Source of the DNA: Escherichia fergusonii ATCC 35469
Lineage (GTDB): Bacteria; Pseudomonadota; Gammaproteobacteria; Enterobacterales; Enterobacteriaceae
Direction of reading: 5' to 3'
Assembly: GCF_000026225.1 (NCBI RefSeq)
Contig: NC_011740.1
Span: 2,914,001 to 2,978,000 of the forward strand
DNA: 64,000 nt
Below the pieces are notes generated by a model that saw only the letters and a list, made by a program, of their open reading frames with translations, was not told the DNA's origin and ran no database searches. Of the stretch, positions 44,711-53,422 are shown piece by piece. A program made the position numbers and the translations under genes. Positions within the stretch are counted from its first letter, which is position 1. Each line of letters begins with the position of its first letter.

Positions 44711-45839
44711 ATTACCGCCGCTGAGTCTCTACATTCACATCCCGTGGTGCGTGCAGAAATGCCCGTACTGCGATTTCAACTCTCACGCGTTGAAAGGAGA
44801 AGTGCCGCACGACGATTATGTTCAGCATCTGCTTAACGATCTGGACAACGATGTGGCTTACGCTCAGGGCCGTGAAGTGCAGACAATCTTTATTGGCGGT
44901 GGCACGCCGAGCCTGCTTTCCGGCCCGGCGATGCAAACGCTGCTGGACGGCGTGCGTGCGCGTTTGCCGCTGGCAGCGGATGCAGAAATTACTATGGAAG
45001 CGAACCCAGGCACGGTAGAAGCCGATCGCTTTGTCGATTATCAGCGTGCTGGTGTAAACCGCATCTCTATTGGTGTGCAGAGTTTTAGTGAAGAAAAGCT
45101 AAAACGACTTGGACGTATTCATGGCCCGCAAGAAGCGAAACGGGCGGCAAATCTGGCAAGCGGGCTGGGGCTGCGTAGTTTTAACCTCGATTTGATGCAT
45201 GGGTTGCCTGATCAATCACTGGAAGAGGCGCTTGGCGATCTACGCCAGGCCATTGAACTGAATCCGCCGCATCTTTCCTGGTATCAACTGACCATCGAAC
45301 CTAATACGTTGTTTGGCTCACGCCCTCCTGTACTGCCGGACGACGATGCATTGTGGGATATCTTCGAGCAAGGGCATCAGTTATTAACGGCTGCGGGTTA
45401 TCAGCAATATGAAACCTCCGCTTACGCCAAACCGGGTTATCAGTGCCAGCACAATCTCAACTACTGGCGATTTGGCGACTACATCGGCATCGGCTGCGGG
45501 GCGCACGGCAAAGTCACCTTCCCGGATGGGCGCATTCTGCGCACCACCAAAACGCGGCACCCGCGTGGTTTTATGCAGGGGCGTTATCTGGAAAGCCTGC
45601 GTGATGTCGAAGCCGCAGATAAGCCGTTTGAGTTCTTTATGAACCGCTTTCGCTTGCTGGAGGCCGCACCACGCGCAGAGTTTAGTGCGTATACCGGGCT
45701 TTGCGAAGATGTGATTCGCCCACAGTTAGACGAGGCTATCGCTCAGGGTTATCTCACAGAATGTGCGGATTACTGGCAGATAACCGAGCACGGTAAATTA
45801 TTCTTAAACTCACTTCTTGAATTATTCCTCGCTGAGTAA
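44703..45839 (+). CDS. hemW: Heme chaperone HemW (radical SAM)
   Basis: A 378-residue radical-SAM family protein, homologous to coproporphyrinogen III dehydrogenase HemN but lacking that activity. HemW binds heme and is thought to insert it into cytochromes. The cluster motif HIPWCVQKCPYCDF (CxxxCxxC) is near residues 11-24, and GGGTPSLL (SAM) is near 66. The HemW C-terminal domain is present. It is the last gene of the yggS operon, with a terminator-like palindrome after the stop. Confidence 0.96.
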   Translation: MVKLPPLSLYIHIPWCVQKCPYCDFNSHALKGEVPHDDYVQHLLNDLDNDVAYAQGREVQTIFIGGGTPSLLSGPAMQTLLDGVRARLPLAADAEITMEANPGTVEADRFVDYQRAGVNRISIGVQSFSEEKLKRLGRIHGPQEAKRAANLASGLGLRSFNLDLMHGLPDQSLEEALGDLRQAIELNPPHLSWYQLTIEPNTLFGSRPPVLPDDDALWDIFEQGHQLLTAAGYQQYETSAYAKPGYQCQHNLNYWRFGDYIGIGCGAHGKVTFPDGRILRTTKTRHPRGFMQGRYLESLRDVEAADKPFEFFMNRFRLLEAAPRAEFSAYTGLCEDVIRPQLDEAIAQGYLTECADYWQITEHGKLFLNSLLELFLAE

Positions 45840-45841
45840 TC

Positions 45842-45867
45842 ATTAATGCGCCTGCGGGCGCATTAAT
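45842..45867. terminator. Palindrome after hemW
   Basis: ATTAATGCGC / GCGCATTAAT is a perfect 10-bp stem with a 6-nt loop beginning 3 bp after the hemW stop, followed by CACTTCTTTT. It is likely the operon terminator. Confidence 0.7.
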
Positions 45868-46152
45868 CACTTCTTTTATCCCCCCGTTAATTAACTTCGG
45901 CAAAAATATATTTCTTACTGAATAAATATCGACGATATTTATTATATATACTTAATGAATATTTACTAATCATTTATTGATTATAAACATGTACAACATA
46001 GCGCACAAAATTAATATTTAATTTCTGACTTTATTTCAAATTGTGATAAACATAGACAAGTTGTCAGACAGGTTAACCAATTTGTCGCACAAAGCACTGA
46101 TAAGCACAATTAGATATCAACCAATTTCCATCCTTCAACAGGGAGTTTTTAT
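45868..46152. promoter_or_regulatory. Upstream region of the TRAP operon
   Basis: This AT-rich, gene-free stretch contains the short palindrome TTGTCAGACAG (46061-46071), close to the GntR/FadR-type operator pattern TNGTNNNACNA, and a CRP-like half site TGTGATAAAC (46042-46051). No local regulator gene is present. A GGGAG ribosome site precedes the ATG at 46153. Confidence 0.45.
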
Positions 46153-47139
46153 ATGAAGATGAGGTCATTTACCCGCTCATTAGTCTGCGCATCCTTGCTG
46201 GCTCTGCTTAGCACTGGCGTAAACGCCGCAGAAAAAGTGACGTTAAAGTTAGCACACAACCTGGAAAGAAGTCATGTTGTGCATCAGAGTTTTGAAGAGC
46301 TGGCGAAAGAGGTAAAACAGCTGTCAAAAGGTAATATGGTGATCCGCATTTATCCCAGTAGCCAAATGGGTAACGCGCGAGAAACCATGGAGTTGTTGCA
46401 AAATGGCGCACTGGATATGACCAAGGGTTCAGCCAGTGATCTGGAGTCTTTTGATAATATTTATGCTATCTATAATTTGCCGTTCTTATTTAAAGATCAG
46501 GCGCACTTCAACAAAGTTGTTTTTGGTGAAGTTGGTAAAGAAATTATGGATTCAACAAAAGATAAAGGCTTTTTTGCTTTATCAGCTTATGTAGCGGGTA
46601 CTCGCAGTTTCTATGCGAAAAAACCGATTACTAAGCCAGAAGATCTTAAAGGGCTGAAAATTCGTGTTCAGCCAAGCCCGACCACCATCAAAATGATTGA
46701 ACTGATGGGTGGCTCCCCCACTCCAATTTCATTTGGCGAAGTTTATACTGCGATGCAGCAAGGTGTAGTAGATGGCGCAGAAAATAACGTGCCTTCCTGG
46801 GTGCAGACTCGGCATATCGAAATTGCCAAAGTCTTTTCTGAAGATGAACACGCCTCAATTCCGGACTTTTTGGTTATCTCCACCAAAACATGGAATAAAT
46901 TAACCCCGGAACAGCAGCAAATTATCGAAACAGCGGCGAAGAAATCCGAAGTTTATCAACAAAAGTTGTGGGAAAAAATCGACGCTGACACTCGTGCTCA
47001 GGCGAAAGCCATGGGTGGTGAAATCGTTAAGGTTGATAAAGCCCCATTCCGTGCCGCAGTTCAGCCTCTGTTTGACGACTTCAAAAAAGATCCAAAACAA
47101 GCTGCTTTGTTAGAGAAATTCGACAACGCTGCTCAATAA
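46153..47139 (+). CDS. TRAP transporter substrate-binding protein (DctP family)
   Basis: A 328-residue periplasmic binding protein with signal peptide MKMRSFTRSLVCASLLALLS to VNAA. The DctP fold is clear: LKLAHNLERSHVVHQSFEE at the N terminus, the hinge/ligand strand KGLKIRVQPSPTTIKMIELMGGSPTP (the Arg that pairs with the substrate carboxylate), and VDGAENNVPSW. It delivers an organic acid, probably a sugar acid or C4-dicarboxylate-like substrate, to DctQM. It is first of three genes inserted between hemW and yggM. The substrate is not deducible. Confidence 0.92.
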   Translation: MKMRSFTRSLVCASLLALLSTGVNAAEKVTLKLAHNLERSHVVHQSFEELAKEVKQLSKGNMVIRIYPSSQMGNARETMELLQNGALDMTKGSASDLESFDNIYAIYNLPFLFKDQAHFNKVVFGEVGKEIMDSTKDKGFFALSAYVAGTRSFYAKKPITKPEDLKGLKIRVQPSPTTIKMIELMGGSPTPISFGEVYTAMQQGVVDGAENNVPSWVQTRHIEIAKVFSEDEHASIPDFLVISTKTWNKLTPEQQQIIETAAKKSEVYQQKLWEKIDADTRAQAKAMGGEIVKVDKAPFRAAVQPLFDDFKKDPKQAALLEKFDNAAQ

Positions 47140-47183
47140 TATTCCGGGCCAGTCTCTGGCCCTGATTTTCCAGGATGCTTACA

Positions 47184-47687
47184 ATGATATTTAACCGCCT
47201 GAAACTTGCGGTAGACCGCGTCATTGCCGCGTTTTCTGTCGCCGTCATGCTTGCTCTTGTTGTATGCGTAGTCTGGCAAGTATTTAGCCGCTACGTACTT
47301 AACCAGCCAAGTACATTAACCGATGAGCTGGCACGCTTTTTGATGATCTGGGTAGGATTATTAGGTGCTGCATATACCGTCGGCGCGCAGAGACATCTCT
47401 CTATTGATTTATTTGCTCTCGCCCTGAATAAGCGCAAACAATTACTTCTTAATATAGTCATTAACTTTCTCATTTTAGGCTTTGCCGGTTCGGTCATTGT
47501 GACTGGTGGCCTGAAATTAATTGATAAAACGCTGGCAACATCGCAAGTATCTGCCGCGATGCAAATACCGATGGGATACGTATATATCATTCTGCCATTA
47601 AGTGGAGCGGTGATGATGTTTTATGCCTTGTGTTTTATTAATCAAAGTATTCAACAACTGAAACAACATGCGCAGGAGGCCAGTTAA
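47184..47687 (+). CDS. TRAP transporter small permease (DctQ family)
   Basis: About 167 residues with four hydrophobic helices and the DctQ signature WQVFSRYVLNQPSTLTDELARFLMIW (helix 2). It couples the binding protein to the large permease. The ATG at 47184 is chosen because CCAGGA lies at a suitable distance upstream; an in-frame start 3 codons earlier (47175) is the alternative. It abuts dctM: its stop TAA shares a base with the next ATG region at 47687. Confidence 0.88.
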   Translation: MIFNRLKLAVDRVIAAFSVAVMLALVVCVVWQVFSRYVLNQPSTLTDELARFLMIWVGLLGAAYTVGAQRHLSIDLFALALNKRKQLLLNIVINFLILGFAGSVIVTGGLKLIDKTLATSQVSAAMQIPMGYVYIILPLSGAVMMFYALCFINQSIQQLKQHAQEAS

Positions 47688-48988
47688 TGGATAGTTATAT
47701 CGCGCTTACACTGTTTGGCTGTTTTTTTGTACTGGTCTTCATTGGTGTGCCCATTTCGTTCTCAATCGGTATTGCGACTGTAACTTCAATGCTATTGATG
47801 TTTCCCTGGGATATCGCGGCAATTACTGTTTCGCAGCGACTGGCTAATGGACTGGATAACTTTGCCCTGTTGGCAATCCCCTTTTTCATCTTTGCCGGAA
47901 CGCTGATGAACAGCGGCGGTATTGCGATACGTTTGATTAACCTCGCCCAGGTAATGGTTGGCCGCGTTCCTGGTTCACTTGGTCATGTGAACGTCCTGGC
48001 GAATATGATGTTTGGTTCTATTTCCGGTTCAGCCGTTGCGGCTGCTGCTGCCGTTGGTGGCACACTTAATCCCATTCAGACCAAAGAAGGTTATGATCCG
48101 GCATTTTCTACCGCTGTAAACGTCTCATCCTGTATTACTGGATTACTGATACCGCCCTCAAACGTGTTAATCGTGTTTTCCCTGACAGCTGGCGGCGTTT
48201 CTGTAGCATCGTTATTTATGGCGGGATATTTGCCAGGGCTCTTAATGGGTCTCGCGGTAATGATAGTCTGCGGCGTTATTGCTAAACGCCGTGGTTACCC
48301 ACTTTCAGAAAGAGCAACCCTTGCTCAGGCATGTAAAGCGTTTCTGGATGCCTTACCAAGTTTGCTTCTGGTGTTCATTGTAATGGGCGGCATTCTGGGC
48401 GGCATTTTTACCGCAACTGAAGCGTCTGCGATTGCCGTTGTCTACACATTTATTCTCTCGGTGCTGATTTACCGGGAAGTAAAATGGCGCGATTTACCCA
48501 AACTGATTCTGGAATCGGTTGTTACCACTTCGATTGTATTACTGTTGATCGGTTTTTCCGTGGGCATGTCCTGGGCAATGACTAATGCTGATATTCCTTA
48601 TATGATCAGCGACGCGTTGATGGGGATTTCTGATAACCCACTGATCATATTGCTGCTAATTAATATCGTCTTATTAATTGTCGGTATCTTTATGGACATG
48701 ACACCGGCTGTACTAATCTTCACACCAATCTTCTTGCCGATTGCACAAGAGCTGGGAATGGACCCGGTACATTTCGGTATTATGATGGTGGCCAACCTTT
48801 GTATTGGGCTGTTAACACCGCCGGTGGGTAGTGCGCTATTTGTTGGTTGTTCTATCTCTGGTGTGAAGATTCAACATTTGATCAAACCATTGCTGCCATT
48901 TTATGCCGCATTGTTAATCGCGTTGATGATGATCACTTATATCCCGCAAATTTCTTTGTTTGTTCCACAGTTATTGGGATTAATGTAA
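47687..48988 (+). CDS. TRAP transporter large permease (DctM family)
   Basis: A 433-residue inner-membrane permease with about 12 helices that drives sodium- or proton-coupled uptake. Family marks are IPFFIFAGTLMNSGGIA, FGSISGSAVAAAAAVGG, IPPSNVLIVFS, and near the end MDMTPAVLIFTPIFLPIA with PVHFGIM...TPPVGSALF. The operon dctP-dctQ-dctM is complete but has no linked catabolic enzyme or regulator. A strong palindrome follows (49048). Confidence 0.93.
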   Translation: MDSYIALTLFGCFFVLVFIGVPISFSIGIATVTSMLLMFPWDIAAITVSQRLANGLDNFALLAIPFFIFAGTLMNSGGIAIRLINLAQVMVGRVPGSLGHVNVLANMMFGSISGSAVAAAAAVGGTLNPIQTKEGYDPAFSTAVNVSSCITGLLIPPSNVLIVFSLTAGGVSVASLFMAGYLPGLLMGLAVMIVCGVIAKRRGYPLSERATLAQACKAFLDALPSLLLVFIVMGGILGGIFTATEASAIAVVYTFILSVLIYREVKWRDLPKLILESVVTTSIVLLLIGFSVGMSWAMTNADIPYMISDALMGISDNPLIILLLINIVLLIVGIFMDMTPAVLIFTPIFLPIAQELGMDPVHFGIMMVANLCIGLLTPPVGSALFVGCSISGVKIQHLIKPLLPFYAALLIALMMITYIPQISLFVPQLLGLM

Positions 48989-49047
48989 ATAAGCCCTGAA
49001 TAATTTATGTTGCAGACTATGCGACGTGATGTATGACGGAAATTACT

Positions 49048-49080
49048 CATTGCCGGATAAAACGTATTTATCCGGCAATG
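49048..49080. repeat. Perfect 14-bp palindrome after the TRAP operon
   Basis: CATTGCCGGATAAA / TTTATCCGGCAATG, a perfect 14-bp stem with a 5-nt loop. It contains the GCCGGATAA core typical of enterobacterial REP/RIP elements and could serve both the dctM and the convergent yggM transcripts. Confidence 0.75.
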
Positions 49081-49091
49081 ATATGCAACAA

Positions 49092-50096
49092 TTATTTAAT
49101 CACGCCCCGACGACGTAATTCGGTAATATCATTGTTCCAGCGGTCATACTCAGCTTGCAGATCTTCACTGGCATAGGCAAGTTTAATTCTTTCGTGATTC
49201 AATGCGGTTTGTTTATCACTGAGTGGTTTCACTTTTTCATCCAGCTCAGCCATATCCGTTTTTATTTTCTCAAGCATCAACTGGTGCTGAGTGACGTAAT
49301 AACGTTTCTTCTCAGCTACAACCGCATCACGCTCGGCGCGTAATGGCGCGGCATCACAGTCTGGTTTTGCCTGACAAGCTGCAAGCGCTGGGGAATAAAC
49401 AGTTTCATAATAGTTATTTTCAAACTTCAGCGGATCGTTTTGCCGATCGGCTTCGTACATTTTTTGCAGCATTTCCTGTTGTACATTGTAACGGGTGCGT
49501 TGTTCTCCTTTTGCATCCTTACCCCAGAAAGTTTTGATCTTTTCACCGACATCATCGTATTGTTTCTGAAGTTCCTTTTCCTGCTCTTTTGAGCGTTCGA
49601 TCTTATCTTTCATCTCGCCATAGCCAGCTTCAACTTTTGCCAGTTGCGCATAAAAATTGCTGTCGGTAGTGATCAGATATTTTATTTTTTCATCGGGCTT
49701 GGGCAACGGGTAACCCATATTTTTAGCCGCCGTTTGCATAGAGAAAAATTCAGTAGTCCACCCTGAATCTGGCGTTCCTTTGGCTTTGACCATCGCGGAA
49801 AATTTCACCGATTGGTCTTTAACCCAGGTTTTTTCCATAAAACGATAATCAGCGGCCATTCCCGCCATAACATACAAATCTTCCGTTGCCGACATATCCC
49901 CTTCAGCAGACCAGGTTGACTGGTTGCCTTCGGAACTTACCGGTTTCAGGGATATTTGGTCGAGACGCATAATGCCCGCAAAATCGTCATTGAACTGCGT
50001 CTTTAACGTCTTCTCATCAGGCGGTACTGCTTCTGCCCAAACGTACCCCGACATCAACACAAACAAAGTCGTGCCTACAATCCATTGCCTTTTCAC
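49092..50096 (-). CDS. yggM: Periplasmic coiled-coil protein YggM
   Basis: A 334-residue protein with a signal peptide (MKRQWIVGTTLFVLMSGYVWA) and a long charged helical region (~155-320: KDKIERSKEQEKELQKQYDD, then LDEKVKPLSDKQ) that looks like coiled coil. Function unknown; K-12 has a homologue of essentially the same length at this position. It lies between the TRAP operon (convergent) and ansB. Confidence 0.88.
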   Translation of the reverse strand: MKRQWIVGTTLFVLMSGYVWAEAVPPDEKTLKTQFNDDFAGIMRLDQISLKPVSSEGNQSTWSAEGDMSATEDLYVMAGMAADYRFMEKTWVKDQSVKFSAMVKAKGTPDSGWTTEFFSMQTAAKNMGYPLPKPDEKIKYLITTDSNFYAQLAKVEAGYGEMKDKIERSKEQEKELQKQYDDVGEKIKTFWGKDAKGEQRTRYNVQQEMLQKMYEADRQNDPLKFENNYYETVYSPALAACQAKPDCDAAPLRAERDAVVAEKKRYYVTQHQLMLEKIKTDMAELDEKVKPLSDKQTALNHERIKLAYASEDLQAEYDRWNNDITELRRRGVIK

Positions 50097-50185
50097 CCGA
50101 AAATCCTCCCGTGGAATAATTTATTCCGGTGATTATCATTAGTGAATTAACAATTAGCAATGGACGTGAGTCTGAAGTGTAAATA

Positions 50186-50204
50186 CCCCGGCAAGATGCC
50201 GGGG
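50186..50204 (-). terminator. Terminator of ansB
   Basis: On the minus strand CCCCGGC-ATCTT-GCCGGGG, then TATTTACACTT, just past the ansB stop at 50213. It is a compact 7-bp GC stem. Confidence 0.8.
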
Positions 50205-50212
50205 CGAGGTGA

Positions 50213-51259
50213 TTAGTACTGATTGAAGATCTGCTGGATCTGCTGCGGATCTTTGGTTTGCGTCAGAGCCAGTTGCAGCAGAACACGCGCTTTTTGCGGG
50301 TTCAGCGTGCCAGAAGCGACGAAGCCGTATTTCGCATCATCCACTTCGGCATCCTGAGTGGTTGCGCCCGTTGGTACGCGAGAAGAACGCACTACCGCAG
50401 TGCCGTTTTTCGCGGCGGTTGCCAGGGTGTCAAACACGGTTTTATACAAGTTACCGTTACCCACACCAGCACTTACGATGCCGTCATAGCCCGCGTCCAC
50501 CAGTGCTTTAGCCGGAAGATCAGACGCGTTAGCGTAGTTATAAACAATACCGACTTTCGGCAATTCATTCAGCTTCGAGACATCGAACGGTGTGTCGCCA
50601 GTATGCTTACGTGCCGGGGTACGCTGATAGTCAATCTTACCGTTGTGAATGTAACCCAGCGGACCATAGTTAACAGATTTGAAGGTCGCTACGTCGGTGG
50701 TGTTGGTTTTAGTGACATCGCGACCATCCAGCACGGTGTCGTTCATCACCACCAGAACGCCACGGTTGGCGGAGGCTTTATCTGCTGCGGTCACTACCGC
50801 GTTATACAGGTTGAATGGACCGTCTGCGCTCATGGAAGTGGAAGGACGCATTGCGCCGACCATCACCACCGGTTTGTCGCATTTCACCGTCAGGTCGAGG
50901 AAGTAAGCGGTTTCTTCCATCGTGTCGGTGCCGTGGGTAATGACGAAGCCGTCGGTCTTATCGCAGTCGGTGTTAATTTTTTTCGCCAGTGTCAGCCAGA
51001 CATCATCGTTCATGTCCTGGGAGCCGATATTAACGACCTGCTCACCTTTAACGTTCGCAATGTCTTTTAGTTGCGGCACCGCATTAACCAAATTTTCTAC
51101 GCCAACTTTACCTGCTGTGTAGTTAGATTTGGTTGCGGAGTCACCACCACCGGCAATCGTTCCTCCGGTCGCCAGGATAGTGATATTTGGCAGAGCCAGT
51201 GCTGCGCTGCTAAACCCCATAACCAGTGCGGCAAGTGCCGTCTTTTTGAAAAACTCCAT
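50213..51259 (-). CDS. ansB: L-asparaginase II (periplasmic)
   Basis: The 348-residue precursor of the high-affinity asparaginase used therapeutically. Signal peptide MEFFKKTALAALVMGFSSAALA. Catalytic residues are in ATGGTIAGGGDS (Thr12 of the mature chain), HGTDTMEETAYFL (Thr89, Asp90) and Lys162 (MNDTVLDGRDV-TKTN region follows it). The start at 51259 follows AGGAATGA; 15 more codons are open upstream. E. coli ansB is induced anaerobically through FNR and CRP, and an FNR-like site lies at 51317-51330. Confidence 0.97.
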   Translation of the reverse strand: MEFFKKTALAALVMGFSSAALALPNITILATGGTIAGGGDSATKSNYTAGKVGVENLVNAVPQLKDIANVKGEQVVNIGSQDMNDDVWLTLAKKINTDCDKTDGFVITHGTDTMEETAYFLDLTVKCDKPVVMVGAMRPSTSMSADGPFNLYNAVVTAADKASANRGVLVVMNDTVLDGRDVTKTNTTDVATFKSVNYGPLGYIHNGKIDYQRTPARKHTGDTPFDVSKLNELPKVGIVYNYANASDLPAKALVDAGYDGIVSAGVGNGNLYKTVFDTLATAAKNGTAVVRSSRVPTGATTQDAEVDDAKYGFVASGTLNPQKARVLLQLALTQTKDPQQIQQIFNQY

Positions 51260-51316
51260 TTCATTCCTCCAGTTACGTGAATCAAAGGCATTATTGAAAT
51301 TCACGGGATGAATGAT

Positions 51317-51330
51317 TTGATGTAAAGCAA
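51317..51330. promoter_or_regulatory. FNR-like site upstream of ansB
   Basis: TTGATGTAAAGCAA matches the FNR consensus TTGAT-N4-ATCAA except at one position in the second arm. It lies about 58 bp upstream of the ansB start codon, consistent with activation at the known FNR-dependent promoter. Confidence 0.6.
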
Positions 51331-51401
51331 TTTACTGAACAAATATACTTTTCTAATTTCGAAAATCTGATTCGGTTAACAAAAATACTGAAAATGCAAA
51401 A

Positions 51402-51425
51402 ACGGCACCGCAAATACCGTGCCGT
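51402..51425 (-). terminator. Terminator of yggN
   Basis: On the minus strand ACGGCAC and GTGCCGT form a 7-bp stem followed by TTTTTGCATTTT. It begins 20 bp after the yggN stop. Confidence 0.8.
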
Positions 51426-51444
51426 TAGAAAAAGAAAGAAGAGA

Positions 51445-52164
51445 TTATTTTAGGGTACTTACCAGCGCTTTGCGGCTGTCTTCGAGGGAAATCACGCGGT
51501 TACAGACATCTTTACCAAACTGCTGGAAGTCTTTTTCCTGCTTTTTCCATTCATCCTGAATTGACGTTTGTAGACCGCCGAGTCCGCCCAGCACATTTTG
51601 TAATGGGTTACCGCCGCTTTTCAGCACCGCTTTCGCCCCCATTTCGTTAATGCTGTCCTGTAAAATTCCGCCCATCGCCTGATTTACTAACTGCTGGCCT
51701 TCGGCACGAACTTGATCAATGGCTTTATAGTGAAACGTCAGGCCATCGCTGCGCGTTTCAATAATGCGGTTCATTTGCTCTTTTAATTGCGCATCAAGTT
51801 TGGTCAGACGGCTGCGCATTTTGCTGTTTTCGCCCATTTCCTGAACGATAATTTTATCCAGCGCGACACGGGCTTTCTCGACGCGGCTTTTCGCGCCTTC
51901 ATCAATCCACGGCAATGTGCTACGTAGTTCTGTTTGATAATCTTGCGCCTGTTCACGTTGTGCGGCATTCAGTGAATACTGCTTGCCATTGAACATTACG
52001 TTGCCGTCCGGGGTAATCACCAGATTGCCGTTTTCGCCCGTCACCTGCACGTTTTGTGGGCTAAGGATCACATCGTCACGCGGCGTGACGCTGCACTGGT
52101 AGTCGGCATGAGCGGCCATTGCCGTTACTGAAAGTGCTGCCGCCAGCAGCAGTTTGCGCATCAT
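51445..52164 (-). CDS. yggN: DUF2884 periplasmic protein YggN
   Basis: A 239-residue protein with a signal peptide (MMRKLLLAAALSVTAMAAHA) followed by DYQCSVTPRDDVILSPQNV, then a helical charged body. DUF2884 family, no known activity. It is downstream of yggL with a 53-bp gap, possibly in the same transcript trmB-yggL-yggN, and has its own terminator. Confidence 0.92.
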   Translation of the reverse strand: MMRKLLLAAALSVTAMAAHADYQCSVTPRDDVILSPQNVQVTGENGNLVITPDGNVMFNGKQYSLNAAQREQAQDYQTELRSTLPWIDEGAKSRVEKARVALDKIIVQEMGENSKMRSRLTKLDAQLKEQMNRIIETRSDGLTFHYKAIDQVRAEGQQLVNQAMGGILQDSINEMGAKAVLKSGGNPLQNVLGGLGGLQTSIQDEWKKQEKDFQQFGKDVCNRVISLEDSRKALVSTLK

Positions 52165-52216
52165 AGTCTTCCCTCAAGAAAAAATTAGGCCAGCATCTGC
52201 TGGCCCGTATGCTTTA

Positions 52217-52543
52217 TTAGTCCCACCAAACGTCGAAAAGTTCGCTGGTGCGTACCTCATCCAGTTTGCGCTCTTCCAGCCACTTACGTACAATCGCCTG
52301 GTGCTCTTCGGTGCATTTGCCGATTTCCTGCATGCAGATCAGACCTTCCCAGGCCAGATAACCGCTGCCGTCAAAGGCCAGTTTGTTTGGTTCGATAACC
52401 TCGTTAATAAAGTCATCAACGGTTTTATCAATCTGTTCTTCCGATGTACCTTCCGGGAATCGCCATGCCACCGAAAATCCTAATTCCTGGAATTCGTCGA
52501 TGTGCATTTTTTTACGCAGACGACGACTACGGTTCTTTGCCAT
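52217..52543 (-). CDS. yggL: YggL (DUF469) ribosome-associated protein
   Basis: A 108-residue DUF469 protein with a strongly basic N terminus (MAKNRSRRLRKKMHIDEF). E. coli YggL has been found associated with the 50S subunit. The start is the ATG at 52543, overlapping the trmB stop (TAATG), so the two are translationally coupled. Ten additional codons open upstream lie inside trmB and are not conserved. Confidence 0.94.
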   Translation of the reverse strand: MAKNRSRRLRKKMHIDEFQELGFSVAWRFPEGTSEEQIDKTVDDFINEVIEPNKLAFDGSGYLAWEGLICMQEIGKCTEEHQAIVRKWLEERKLDEVRTSELFDVWWD

Positions 52544-53262
52544 TATTTCACCCTCTCGAACATTAAGTCCCATACTCCGTGACCAAGACGATGACCACGT
52601 TGTTCAAATTTCGTCACCGGACGTGATGCCGGGCGCGGTACGTAATCGTTGCTCTCTGACAGGTTTTTATAACCGTCAATCGAAGACATCACTTCAAGCA
52701 TATGTTCCGCATAAGGTTCCCAGTCGGTCGCCATATGGAATACGCCCCCCAGCTGCAGTTTGCTTTTTACCAGTTCGGCAAACGGCACCTGAACGATACG
52801 GCGTTTATTATGGCGCGCTTTGTGCCACGGGTCAGGGAAAAAGAGCTGCACCATGCGCAATGAATTGTCAGGAATCATTTTGTGTAGCACTTCAACCGCA
52901 TCGTGACACATCACGCGCAGGTTGCTTAAACCTTCTTCATGCGCAGAAGCCAGGCACGCACCAACGCCCGGTGAATGCACTTCAATGCCGAGGAAGTCTT
53001 GCTCAGGGCGATCTTTAGCCATTGCCACCAGCGACGCCCCCATGCCGAAACCAATCTCAAGCGTCACTGGCGCTTCACGGCCAAAAAGCGCAGGGAAATC
53101 CAGCATATCTTCGCTGAACTCAACGCCCATCACCGGCCAGTAGTTTTCCAGCGCATGTTCCTGGCCTTTGGTCAGTCGCCCCTGGCGGCGCACAAAACTA
53201 CGGATACGGCGCAGTGGGCGGCCGTTTTCATCAAATTCCGGTGAGATGACGTCGTTTTTCAT
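52543..53262 (-). CDS. trmB: tRNA (guanine-46-N7) methyltransferase
   Basis: A 239-residue SAM-dependent enzyme methylating G46 of tRNA variable loops. The SAM site is VTLEIGFGMGASLV, and catalytic motifs include LFFPDPWHKARHNKRRI (about residue 144) and the C-terminal KFEQRGHRLGHGVWD. It is divergent from mutY and coupled to yggL downstream. Confidence 0.97.
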   Translation of the reverse strand: MKNDVISPEFDENGRPLRRIRSFVRRQGRLTKGQEHALENYWPVMGVEFSEDMLDFPALFGREAPVTLEIGFGMGASLVAMAKDRPEQDFLGIEVHSPGVGACLASAHEEGLSNLRVMCHDAVEVLHKMIPDNSLRMVQLFFPDPWHKARHNKRRIVQVPFAELVKSKLQLGGVFHMATDWEPYAEHMLEVMSSIDGYKNLSESNDYVPRPASRPVTKFEQRGHRLGHGVWDLMFERVK

Positions 53263-53422
53263 AAAGATTTAGTCGCTTGTGAAAGTGTTCTGAAAACGGG
53301 CATTATCCAAAGTTAGTTGCCGGATGCAAGCATGATAAGGCCGTGGCTGCGGAAAGTTCCGGTTTACACCCTGCCGTCGCTGTGCTGCAATCTTGCCCCC
53401 AACAACAGTGAATTCGGTGACC

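Noticed and set aside
31218..48988. The DctM remnant as a duplicate of the intact DctM gene
   Set aside because: Over the shared C-terminal region the two differ at most positions outside the family motif, so they are separate TRAP lineages.
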